Assembly (NCBI GenBank): GCA_023409755.1
Contig: JAEYRA010000093.1
Location: forward strand, 1-22,625
DNA from: Bacillota bacterium
GTDB taxonomy: Bacteria > Bacillota > Clostridia > Christensenellales > UMGS416
Direction of reading: 5' to 3'
DNA: 22,625 bases
The translations under genes were made by a program, and so were the position numbers. Below are positions 15,174 to 21,986 of the stretch, piece by piece. The notes below the pieces were generated by a model, which ran no database searches, was not told the origin of the DNA, and was given only the letters and a program-made list of their open reading frames with translations. Numbering within the stretch: the first letter of the stretch is position 1; the number at the start of each line of letters is the position of its first letter.

Positions 15174-15202
15174 AGAATATCAATTCTGACTTCCGCTGTC
15201 AA
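15174..15202 (-). promoter_or_regulatory. Sigma-A promoter in the 3' end of spo0A driving the TM1266-like operon
   Basis: A perfect TTGACA (15202-15197), a 17-base spacer and TATTCT (15179-15174) are read on the minus strand. The elements overlap the last codons and stop of spo0A. Initiation is expected near 15167, at the start of the foldable leader. Confidence 0.8.
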
Positions 15203-15947
15203 GGGTCAGCTTATCGGCCACCATGGCGATGAACTCACTGTTGGAGGGCTTCCCCTTGTTTTCGTCCAGGGAATAACCGAAGAACTCCTCCATCGTCTCC
15301 ACCCGGCAACGGTCCCAGGCGTTCTCGATGGCATTGCGAATGGCCCGCTCCACCCGGCTGGGTGTGGTGTTAAACTCCTGCGCCACCGCCGGGTAAATGT
15401 GGTAGGTGATGCGTTCCAGCATGCCGCGATCCTGCGCCACGCACAGAATCGCATACTTGAGATACTGATATCCACGCAGATGGGGCGCAACGGCCAGCTG
15501 GTGCAGCATCTCCCCCACGCGCCGTTCCAGCTTTTCCTGGTATTGCAGCCGGTTCCGGTCATTGAGCGTCGCACGGGTCTCACCCATCAGCAGTCGTAAG
15601 CGCTTCACAAACAGGTCAAGATCAAAGGGTTTGACAAAAAAAGCATCCGCGCCCAGTGCCAAAGCCTGTTGGGTGATATAGTCCTTGCCCAGGGCAGAAA
15701 TAATGACGACTTTTGGTCGGGCGGGGAACTCTATAAGCCGCTCCTGCACCCCAAGCCCGTCCACTTTGGGCATAATCAGGTCCAGTACCACGATGTCTGG
15801 ATGAAGGTTCTCAATCGCAGTCAGTGCTTCAGCCCCATCCCGCGCGATGGCAACCACCTCAAACCCATCCTCCTGGTTGATGCGTTCTGCTAACATCTCC
15901 AGAAAGGCAGTGTTGTCGTCGGCAACCAGTACCGTCCATGGTTGCAA
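15180..15947 (-). CDS. spo0A: Sporulation master response regulator Spo0A
   Basis: This 255-residue transcription factor receives phosphate from the sporulation phosphorelay or from orphan kinases and switches cells into sporulation. The receiver domain shows the acidic pair D10/D11, phosphoacceptor D56 in VVLDLIMP, S84 at the switch position and K106 in VKPFD. A variable linker leads to the Spo0A-specific DNA-binding domain (about 135-250), with the conserved GYQYLKYAI and VERAIRNAIENAW helices; the latter contains the recognition helix. The start is TTG 15947, preceded by GGGGTGAG. The ATG just inside is in another frame. It lies downstream of spoIVB, the classical order, with a candidate sigma-H promoter and a hairpin between them. 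Its end overlaps the promoter of the next operon. Confidence 0.97.
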   Translation of the reverse strand: MQPWTVLVADDNTAFLEMLAERINQEDGFEVVAIARDGAEALTAIENLHPDIVVLDLIMPKVDGLGVQERLIEFPARPKVVIISALGKDYITQQALALGADAFFVKPFDLDLFVKRLRLLMGETRATLNDRNRLQYQEKLERRVGEMLHQLAVAPHLRGYQYLKYAILCVAQDRGMLERITYHIYPAVAQEFNTTPSRVERAIRNAIENAWDRCRVETMEEFFGYSLDENKGKPSNSEFIAMVADKLTLDSGSQN

Positions 15948-15974
15948 ACTGTCTCACCCCCAATATGCGCCAAC

Positions 15975-15995
15975 ATGCCGCCAAATGGGCGGCAT
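15975..15995 (-). promoter_or_regulatory. Hairpin in the spo0A leader
   Basis: A perfect 8-bp inverted repeat (ATGCCGCC/GGCGGCAT) with a 5-base loop lies between the candidate spo0A promoter and the TTG start. No T-run follows, so it is not a standard terminator. It may be a leftover spoIVB terminator, a protein-binding palindrome or an mRNA structure. Confidence 0.4.
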
Positions 15996-16018
15996 AGGCG
16001 AGATATTCTATGTAATTA

Positions 16019-16042
16019 ATTCAGATATATAAATCATATCCT
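16019..16042 (-). promoter_or_regulatory. Candidate sigma-H promoter of spo0A
   Basis: AGGATAT (16042-16036) and GAAT (16022-16019), 13 bases apart on the minus strand, approximate the sigma-H pattern AGGAWWW and RNNGAAT, where 14-15 bases are usual. The first element overlaps the spoIVB stop codon. B. subtilis spo0A has a known sigma-H promoter in the same interval. Confidence 0.5.
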
Positions 16043-17336
16043 AGTCCCCAGCGGTTTGCAACATCCATTCGATAAAAATGCCGTGGCCCTTGGTGGGGTC
16101 GCTGATGAACACATGGGTGATGGCTCCTACGATGCACCCATCCTGCAAAATGGGGCTGCCGCTCATGCCCTGCACGATGCCGCCGGTCTTTTGCAGCAGT
16201 TCGGGGTCGGTGATCTGCACGACCATGCCTTTGGCCGCAGGGCTCGATTGTTGGTTCACCTTGATGATTTCGCAGTTATACTCCTTGACTCCCTCATCGT
16301 CCACCGTTGTCAAAATAGTGGCGTGGCCGGTGTGTACGGCACTCTGGCTGCCCACGGGCAGCGGCTTGGTGTACAGCTCATTGACCACAGGGGCATAGGT
16401 CTCCCCATAAATGCCAAACTGGGTATTGCGATCGATGCGGCCGATGCCAGTGCCGTTGCCGGTGAAGAGCCCATGCAACTCCCCCGGTGAGCCGCGCTCC
16501 CCAATCTTCACATCGATGATGCGGGAATTGACGATCTCCCCGTCCTTGACGGAGAGGGTCGTGCCGGTGTCCACATCGGTGATAGGGTGCCCCAGCGCAC
16601 CAAACGTACCGTCGGACGGGTTGTAGAACGTGAGCGTGCCCACCCCGGCAGTGCTGTCGCGAATCCAAATGCCCAGGCGCAGCTGCCCGTCCTGCAGGTC
16701 GCGAACGGCGGTGATACGCAGGGACACGGGGTTACCCGCCCGCAGCACCTGCAGACGCAGCGGGCTCTGTCCGTATTCGGCCACCACATCGGCCAGTTGG
16801 GCGCTGTTCTCAATTTCGATGTCATTGATTGCCACGATGACGTCGCCCGGACGCAGATCCGCCTCCTTGGCGGGGTTCACCTCGCCGGTGGCTGTCACGA
16901 TGTCGGAACGCCCGACCACCAGCGTGCCTTGGGTATAGAGCGAAACACCTATGGACTGGCCGCCGGGCACCAGCGTCTGCTGGGGAACCACGGTGACGCT
17001 GATGCGTTTCAGGGGGATCTTGCCAAAGAGTGACAGCTCCAGCGTGGAGGTTCCCACCGACTGGGGCTCCAGCTCCACCGTGCTGCCGTTTTGCCACACG
17101 CGGGTGGTGCTCAGGCTCTCGCCCTCCACCCGCAGCACGTCGGCGTCGCTGGCAAGAAGAGGCAGCGGCAAGCCGACATTGAGCTGCTGCGCCTGTCCCT
17201 GCAGAAGGTTCAGTTGGTCGGGCAGCTGGAAGAAACTGCGCACCGGGGGCGAAAAGTTGAGGGCCAGCACCAAGGCGCTCAACAGATAACCCACCTTGCA
17301 TTTGAATTGATTGCCCATCCCGACCGGTTTCGACAT
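16041..17336 (-). CDS. spoIVB: SpoIVB peptidase, forespore signalling serine protease
   Basis: In spore formers SpoIVB is made in the forespore and secreted to the intermembrane space, where it cleaves SpoIVFA and so triggers pro-sigma-K processing. The 431-residue protein has an N-terminal signal anchor (about residues 14-30), a PDZ domain (about 125-210; LRPGDVIVAIND) and an S55 peptidase domain. In that domain H250 lies in GALGHPITD, S392 in GMSGSP, and D377 is the likely third member of the triad. The length is close to that of Bacillus SpoIVB. I chose ATG 17336 because GGGAG lies upstream and the positively charged signal-anchor start follows; an upstream extension to 17408 would run through the promoter region. 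It is followed directly by spo0A, as in Bacillus. Confidence 0.96.
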   Translation of the reverse strand: MSKPVGMGNQFKCKVGYLLSALVLALNFSPPVRSFFQLPDQLNLLQGQAQQLNVGLPLPLLASDADVLRVEGESLSTTRVWQNGSTVELEPQSVGTSTLELSLFGKIPLKRISVTVVPQQTLVPGGQSIGVSLYTQGTLVVGRSDIVTATGEVNPAKEADLRPGDVIVAINDIEIENSAQLADVVAEYGQSPLRLQVLRAGNPVSLRITAVRDLQDGQLRLGIWIRDSTAGVGTLTFYNPSDGTFGALGHPITDVDTGTTLSVKDGEIVNSRIIDVKIGERGSPGELHGLFTGNGTGIGRIDRNTQFGIYGETYAPVVNELYTKPLPVGSQSAVHTGHATILTTVDDEGVKEYNCEIIKVNQQSSPAAKGMVVQITDPELLQKTGGIVQGMSGSPILQDGCIVGAITHVFISDPTKGHGIFIEWMLQTAGD

Positions 17337-17380
17337 CACACACTTCTCCCATTCGTCGTTCGACGCGCTTTTTGTCGGTC

Positions 17381-17410
17381 TAGTGTTTGATGGTCGAAGC
17401 GGCGGCATAC
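17381..17410 (-). promoter_or_regulatory. Weak candidate forespore (sigma-G/F) promoter of spoIVB
   Basis: GTATG (17410-17406), an 18-base spacer and AACACTA (17387-17381) resemble the sigma-G pattern GMATR and CATNMTA with three mismatches in all. The position is about 45 bases before the start codon. Known sigma-F/G control of spoIVB makes a forespore promoter expected here, but the motif alone is weak. Confidence 0.25.
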
Positions 17411-17502
17411 GGCGGCCGTCGGTGGCAAATTGTCACTCAACTGCTAACGCGTCTGCTGGCAAGGTATGAAAAAGGCGGGTGATGTGCCAAAGACTTACAA
17501 AC

Positions 17503-17524
17503 AAAAAAGCCGTCGTCACGGCTT
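17503..17524 (-). terminator. Intrinsic terminator after recN
   Basis: A 7-bp stem, AAGCCGT/ACGGCTT, with a GACG loop continues into a run of T residues on the minus strand. It lies about 140 bases past the recN stop. The DNA between (17525-17664) has no convincing gene; it contains only short chance frames. Confidence 0.8.
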
Positions 17525-17664
17525 TCAAAGGTAGACATGAGGTGCACGTAAGCACGAGACAGTTGGCCGGATAGCAGGCCACCCACAGGTCGCTTCGCCC
17601 GCCGCCTACGCTCGCCGCCTCCTGCATAGACGTCCAAAGTCGCTGTGTCACGGGCAAACCAGAT

Positions 17665-19374
17665 TCACAACCCGGCTTTGAACTTCTCGCTCCAAGCGAG
17701 CATTTCGCTGGCGTGCTGGCGGCTGAGCGAACTTACATCACCGCCGACCAGCCGACCGATTTCGTCCACACGCCTGGCAGAGTCCAGCGGCTGCACGCGG
17801 GTCGTGGTGTGCTGACCGTCGGTGGATTTCTCAATAAAGAAATGCTGGTTACCCATGGCGGCAATCTGCGCGGTGTGGGTGACGCACAGCACCTGGTGCG
17901 TGAGGCCGATGTGCGCCAGTTTCTCCGCCACCACGCGGGACATGTTGCCACTGATGCCGGTATCAATCTCATCAAAGATCAAGGTTGGGATGCTGTCGCT
18001 GTCAGCGGCAATGTTCTTGAGCGCCAGCATGATGCGGCTCATCTCACCGCCGGAGGCGATCTTCGCCAGAGGTTTGAGCGGTTCGCCGGGGTTGGGGCTT
18101 AAGAGGAAACGCAGCCGGTCGCTGCCCTTGGGGCCGGCCAGCTCCGCCACCGCACCGGGCCGCTCCTCAAACTCCACAGAGAAACGTGCGTGCTCCATCC
18201 CCAGATCCCCCAACTGCCCCACCACCGCCTGCTCAAAGCGGGATGCCGCCGCCCGGCGCAGGGCCGTCAGGGCCTGGCAGGTGGCCGTTAGCTCCCGCTC
18301 CAGCGCGTCGCGTTCGGCGGTCAGCTGTTGCAGGCGCTCGTCGGCGTTTTCCAGGTCATTGAGCTCCTGCTCCATCGCCCGGCTCGTGTCCAGGATGCCG
18401 GGGATGTCGGCGCCGTACTTTCGCTTAAGCTGCCGGATGAGATCGAGCCGTTCCTCCAGCTCGTTGAGGTCCTCTTCGTCAAACTCGAAGCTGCCGTTGA
18501 GGCCGCGAAGCTCGCCGGAGAGATCCTCCAGTTCCAGCAGAGCTTGCTCCAACCGGGTCTTCAGCGCGGCGAACTGCTCGCCATATCCCTCGATGCGGGT
18601 AAGTTCGTGAAGGGCAACGCCCACACTGTCCACCGCCGAACGGCCCCGTTCCCCGCCGTCATACAGGCGATCGTAGGCCTCCCGCACAGCGGCGGCGATG
18701 GTCTCGGCATTCTGTAGCATCTGCAACTGGGTGGAGAGTTCCTCTTCCTCCCCCGGCACAAGTTTCGCACTTTGTATTTCTTTGATCTGATAACGCAGGA
18801 TGTCGGCGCGGCGCGCCCGATCCCGTTCGTTGCCGTAGAGACGCTCAATCTCCCCCCGCAGGGCGTGGACGCGGCGGTACACGTCGGCAACAGCGGCGCG
18901 GCGGGCCAGCAGTCCCTCCCCGCCGAAGCCGTCCAACAGTTCCAGGTGGTTGGCTTCGTTCAAAAGGGACTGGTGCTCGTGCTGGCCGTGGATGTCGATG
19001 AGCAAGCCCGTCAGCTGGCGCAGCTGGGCCACGGTGGCCAACGCCCCGTTGACGCGGCAGAGGTTGCGTCCAGCGGTGTTGATCTGCCGGCTGATGACCA
19101 GCAGGTCATCGTCACTCTCCAACCCCATATCAGCGAGAAGCGCACGCACCGTCTCGTTCCCGGTGATGTCAAAAGCCATCTCCACCCGTGCTTCGGGGCT
19201 CCCGGTCTGGATGAGTTCGCGGTCACCCCGGGCCCCCAGCGCCAGGTTGATGGAATCGATGACGATGGACTTACCCGCACCGGTCTCCCCGGTCAGCACG
19301 TTGAGACCGGGGCCGAACTCCAGCTCCACCGATTCGATGAGTGCAATATGTCGGATGCGCAATTGTACCAGCAT
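17665..19374 (-). CDS. recN: DNA repair protein RecN
   Basis: RecN is an SMC-like ATPase that gathers at double-strand breaks and promotes end cohesion during recombinational repair. The 569-residue protein has Walker A GETGAGKS (29-36) right after the N-terminus, and a long coiled-coil centre with heptad-like glutamate/leucine-rich stretches (about 155-365). Near the C-terminus it has the ABC signature ASGGEMSR and Walker B LIFDEIDTGISG. The length is typical. ATG 19374 is preceded by AAGAGG. It follows argR by 28 bp, and nadK-argR-recN is a conserved Bacillota arrangement. Confidence 0.97.
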   Translation of the reverse strand: MLVQLRIRHIALIESVELEFGPGLNVLTGETGAGKSIVIDSINLALGARGDRELIQTGSPEARVEMAFDITGNETVRALLADMGLESDDDLLVISRQINTAGRNLCRVNGALATVAQLRQLTGLLIDIHGQHEHQSLLNEANHLELLDGFGGEGLLARRAAVADVYRRVHALRGEIERLYGNERDRARRADILRYQIKEIQSAKLVPGEEEELSTQLQMLQNAETIAAAVREAYDRLYDGGERGRSAVDSVGVALHELTRIEGYGEQFAALKTRLEQALLELEDLSGELRGLNGSFEFDEEDLNELEERLDLIRQLKRKYGADIPGILDTSRAMEQELNDLENADERLQQLTAERDALERELTATCQALTALRRAAASRFEQAVVGQLGDLGMEHARFSVEFEERPGAVAELAGPKGSDRLRFLLSPNPGEPLKPLAKIASGGEMSRIMLALKNIAADSDSIPTLIFDEIDTGISGNMSRVVAEKLAHIGLTHQVLCVTHTAQIAAMGNQHFFIEKSTDGQHTTTRVQPLDSARRVDEIGRLVGGDVSSLSRQHASEMLAWSEKFKAGL

Positions 19375-19402
19375 ATGGAACCTCTTCTTTTGCGGAAGGG
19401 TG

Positions 19403-19852
19403 CTATTTGACCAGCGCGCGCAGCCGGTCGGTCACCTCGGCTGACGAGTAACCCTGGCGCACAATGGCCATGAGCGTGTTGTCACCGGCGATGGTACCCA
19501 AAATTTCAGGCAGACGCATGGTGTCCAGGGCCTCAGCGGCGGCGTTGGCACTGCCGCTCAGCGTGCGGATGACGATGATGTTCTCCGAATAGTCAATGCC
19601 CAGCACCGTGTCGGCAAACACCCGGCTCAGGCGGCTGGACATACCGCCCCCCTGCTCGGCCACAGCGGCATAGCGGCTTCGGCCGGTCTCATCAGCCACT
19701 TTGACGAGCTTCATCTCCTTGATATCACGCGATACGGTCGCCTGTGTCACGTCCTCGCCCATGTCCTTCAAGCGCTGTGCCAGTTCCTCCTGGGTGTAGA
19801 TGTCCTCCCGGGAGATGAGTTCCATGATTCGCATGTGTCGTTTGTTCTTCAT
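19403..19852 (-). CDS. argR: Arginine repressor ArgR/AhrC
   Basis: This hexameric regulator senses L-arginine and represses arginine biosynthesis while activating catabolism in Bacillota. The 149 residues show an N-terminal winged helix (about 1-70; EELAQRLKDMGEDVTQATVSRDIKEM) and a C-terminal arginine-binding/oligomerisation domain. The latter includes LSGSANAAAEALD and the conserved GTIAGDNTLMAIVR, whose aspartate contacts arginine in the family. The length is standard. ATG 19852 has GGGGAGG upstream. The gene sits 26 bp after nadK. No ARG box that would show autoregulation was recognised with confidence. Confidence 0.96.
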   Translation of the reverse strand: MKNKRHMRIMELISREDIYTQEELAQRLKDMGEDVTQATVSRDIKEMKLVKVADETGRSRYAAVAEQGGGMSSRLSRVFADTVLGIDYSENIIVIRTLSGSANAAAEALDTMRLPEILGTIAGDNTLMAIVRQGYSSAEVTDRLRALVK

Positions 19853-19878
19853 GTGTCAACCTCCCCGTGTCTTCTGTA

Positions 19879-20733
19879 TCATTCGGTGAACTTATCGCGG
19901 AGCAGGCCATAAAAATCGCGCTGGCCCAAGCGCATGAAACGGGCATCCCGCCCGGCGCGGGCCACCTCGATGCGCCATCCCTCCCGCACGCGGATGCTCT
20001 CCTCCCCATCGGCGCTCAGGCGCACCTCCTTAGTCGGTCCGTCGGTGCGCAGCACGACCGTCTCCTCCGCACTGATGACGACGGGCACCGCCCGCAGCGA
20101 GTGAGCGCAGACGGGTGTGATGAGCATACAGGGTACATCCGGCGATACCACCGGCCCCCCGGCCGAAAGCGAATAACCGGTGGACCCGGTGGGGCTGGCG
20201 ACCAGCACCCCATCGGCGGCATACCGCCCCACCACCCGGCCTCGGATGCGAGCCTCGAGGTGCACCAGGCGCGCCATGGTGCCCGAGGCATACATGTCAT
20301 TCAACGCCAGCGTGCGGCAGCGCTCTGCCCCAGTTTCGTCATACACGATGGCCTGCAGCATCAGCCGCCGCTCCACCGTGTAACGCCCGGCGGCAGCGCA
20401 GCGCAGCGCCTCGTCCAGGTCACCCACCTCCACCTCAGTGAGGAACCCCTTGCGCCCCAGGTTGATGCCCAGCACCGGGGACGACTCGGCAGCCTCTCGC
20501 GCGGCGGCGAGAATTGTACCGTCGCCTCCCAGCGTCACGATGAAATCGCAAGTGTAGAGCTCAGGCAGCAGGGAGGTCTGCACGCCCTCGGGCAGGGCGG
20601 CGCAGGCCTCCGGCAGGGCACAGACGGTGACACCGGCGTCCATGAGCACGCGGACAGCTCGGCTGCTGACCTCATACCCCTGGTCCTTCATTGGATTGGT
20701 GATGATTGCGGCTCTCAATACTCCGGCTCCCAT
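19879..20733 (-). CDS. nadK: NAD kinase
   Basis: This enzyme phosphorylates NAD to NADP using ATP or polyphosphate in the cytoplasm. The 284 residues carry the diagnostic GGDGT (69-73), ALND in place of the more usual NE-D region, and the glycine-rich DGVLVASPTGSTGYSLSAGGP segment that forms the NAD site. ATG 20733 is used here. A TTG five codons later, with GGGAG at better distance, is an equally possible start and would shorten the protein by five residues. It is first in the nadK-argR-recN operon and has its own promoter. The tlyA and dxs genes often found upstream in Clostridia are missing; gpr is there instead. Confidence 0.95.
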   Translation of the reverse strand: MGAGVLRAAIITNPMKDQGYEVSSRAVRVLMDAGVTVCALPEACAALPEGVQTSLLPELYTCDFIVTLGGDGTILAAAREAAESSPVLGINLGRKGFLTEVEVGDLDEALRCAAAGRYTVERRLMLQAIVYDETGAERCRTLALNDMYASGTMARLVHLEARIRGRVVGRYAADGVLVASPTGSTGYSLSAGGPVVSPDVPCMLITPVCAHSLRAVPVVISAEETVVLRTDGPTKEVRLSADGEESIRVREGWRIEVARAGRDARFMRLGQRDFYGLLRDKFTE

Positions 20734-20759
20734 CCTGTTCCAATTGTTGTTTTTTATAC

Positions 20760-20788
20760 ATTATACAGTGAAAAATGAATAAAAACAA
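20760..20788 (-). promoter_or_regulatory. Sigma-A promoter of nadK-argR-recN
   Basis: TTGTTT (20788-20783), a 17-base spacer and a perfect TATAAT (20765-20760) are read on the minus strand. The predicted start near 20753 gives a leader of about 20 nt before nadK. The surrounding AT-rich stretch stands out from the GC-rich neighbourhood. Confidence 0.75.
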
Positions 20789-20806
20789 TGGGACATGCAT
20801 AAATCA

Positions 20807-20828
20807 CCCGGCGGCCGGGGCCGTCGGG
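20807..20828 (-). terminator. Weak terminator-like hairpin after gpr
   Basis: An 8-bp GC-rich stem with one internal mismatch and a 6-base loop lies 23 bases past the gpr stop. It is followed by TGATTTATG rather than a clean T-run, so termination may be inefficient and some gpr transcripts could enter nadK. Confidence 0.35.
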
Positions 20829-20850
20829 CGGCAAGGGAGCGCGATCGGTG

Positions 20851-21768
20851 TCACATCAGAAAACGGTCGATCTCGTCGATGGTGACGCCCTTGTGCAGCA
20901 GCAGATTGAGACCGATGGAGATGGTACGGGCCACATCGTTCACCAGCGCGTCAATTTCTTTGGGGGTCACGATGAGCTCGCCGAGGCTCTCGGTCACGAC
21001 CTGCTGAATCATTCTCTCAGCCCGGTCGCCAGCCTGGGGGCCGTCGATGAGTTCGATGATGTCCCTGGCAATGGTACCGGCGTAGACGACCAGCGGCACA
21101 CCAATGGAGATGACCGGTACACCCAGCGTGCGGCTGTTGAGCTCCATACGGTGGTTGCCCACACCCGAGCCTGGATTGATGCCCGCGTCGCTGATCTGGA
21201 TGGTCGTGCCGAGCCTGGACGTGCTGCGGGAGGCCAGCGCGTCAATGGCAACGACAGCAACTGGTTTCACCTTATCCACAACGCCCAATATGATTTCACC
21301 CGTCTCAATACCGGTGATCCCAAGCACACCCGGTGACAAGGCGCAGACCGACCGCACACGTTCGTCCACCTTGTCGGGGATGAGCTCCAGCAGGTGCCTC
21401 GTCACCATCATCTTCGACACCACCCGCGGCCCAAGCGCATCGGGCGTGATGTTCCAGTTGCCCAGGCCAATGATGAGCACCGTGTCACGGCCTTTGAGCG
21501 AAGGGAGCATGGGTTCCATCTCCTGCGCCATGCGGCGGCTGACGCGCTCCGAAAGCTCGGGGTCGCGGTTTCTCAAGTCCGCCGCGTCAATGTTTACATA
21601 AACACCCGGAGGTTTGCCAATGGCCCTTGCGCCGTCATCGTTGAGCACCCGCACCGTCGTCACAGCAATCTGCCTGTCCTCATTGTGAATGATCGATTCC
21701 ACCCCCGGAATCGATGCTCCCTGCAATTGGCTGGCCTCGGCGGCCAGGTCGGTTCGCACGCTTCTCAT
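20851..21768 (-). CDS. gpr: Germination protease GPR
   Basis: GPR is made in the forespore as an inactive zymogen and degrades small acid-soluble spore proteins at germination. The 305-residue protein begins MRSVRTDLAAEA; in Bacillus the zymogen is cut in the matching RTD-LA sequence, so the propeptide here would be only about seven residues. The conserved core IIGLGNWNITPDALGPRVV (residues about 99-117), then SPGVLGITGIETGEI, AIDALASRS and ISDAGINPGSGVGNHR all match the A25 peptidase family. The protein is about 65 residues shorter than B. subtilis GPR, with shortening in the second half. ATG 21768 is preceded by GGTGGGTG. spoIIP, which follows gpr in Bacillus, is absent here. Confidence 0.95.
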   Translation of the reverse strand: MRSVRTDLAAEASQLQGASIPGVESIIHNEDRQIAVTTVRVLNDDGARAIGKPPGVYVNIDAADLRNRDPELSERVSRRMAQEMEPMLPSLKGRDTVLIIGLGNWNITPDALGPRVVSKMMVTRHLLELIPDKVDERVRSVCALSPGVLGITGIETGEIILGVVDKVKPVAVVAIDALASRSTSRLGTTIQISDAGINPGSGVGNHRMELNSRTLGVPVISIGVPLVVYAGTIARDIIELIDGPQAGDRAERMIQQVVTESLGELIVTPKEIDALVNDVARTISIGLNLLLHKGVTIDEIDRFLM

Positions 21769-21812
21769 CGGTCACCCACCTTGTCATACGGGCAAACGCC
21801 CGTCACTGGGTA

Positions 21813-21843
21813 TAGCAATGCCCCAAATTTCACAGTTTTATGA
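21813..21843 (-). promoter_or_regulatory. Weak candidate forespore promoter of gpr
   Basis: TCATA (21843-21839), 18 bases, then CATTGCTA (21820-21813) on the minus strand partly fits sigma-G/sigma-F elements, at about 45 bases from the gpr start. gpr is a known sigma-F/G target. Several -10 positions deviate, so confidence is low. Confidence 0.25.
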
Positions 21844-21928
21844 AGAAGCAGCCGCCGTTTTCCGTGTGTATCTTCCGGTTTGAGCGCTCCCTGCCATGCT
21901 GCCACATTCCGTCAACGGCTCGCGGTCT

Positions 21929-21956
21929 TATACAATACGCCGGTATGTGCTATAAT
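21929..21956 (+). promoter_or_regulatory. Sigma-A promoter of the right-edge gene
   Basis: TATACA (21929-21934), a 16-base spacer and a perfect TATAAT (21951-21956) preceded by TGC (extended -10) are present on the + strand. The start near 21963 leaves about 24 nt before the ATG at 21987. Confidence 0.8.
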
Positions 21957-21986
21957 ACATGTACAGATTGAACGAGGAGATGTTTC

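Noticed and set aside
17433..17657. Minus-strand frames of 66-74 codons between recN and spoIVB
   Set aside because: They run across the recN terminator hairpin and show no motif or sensible ribosome binding site.
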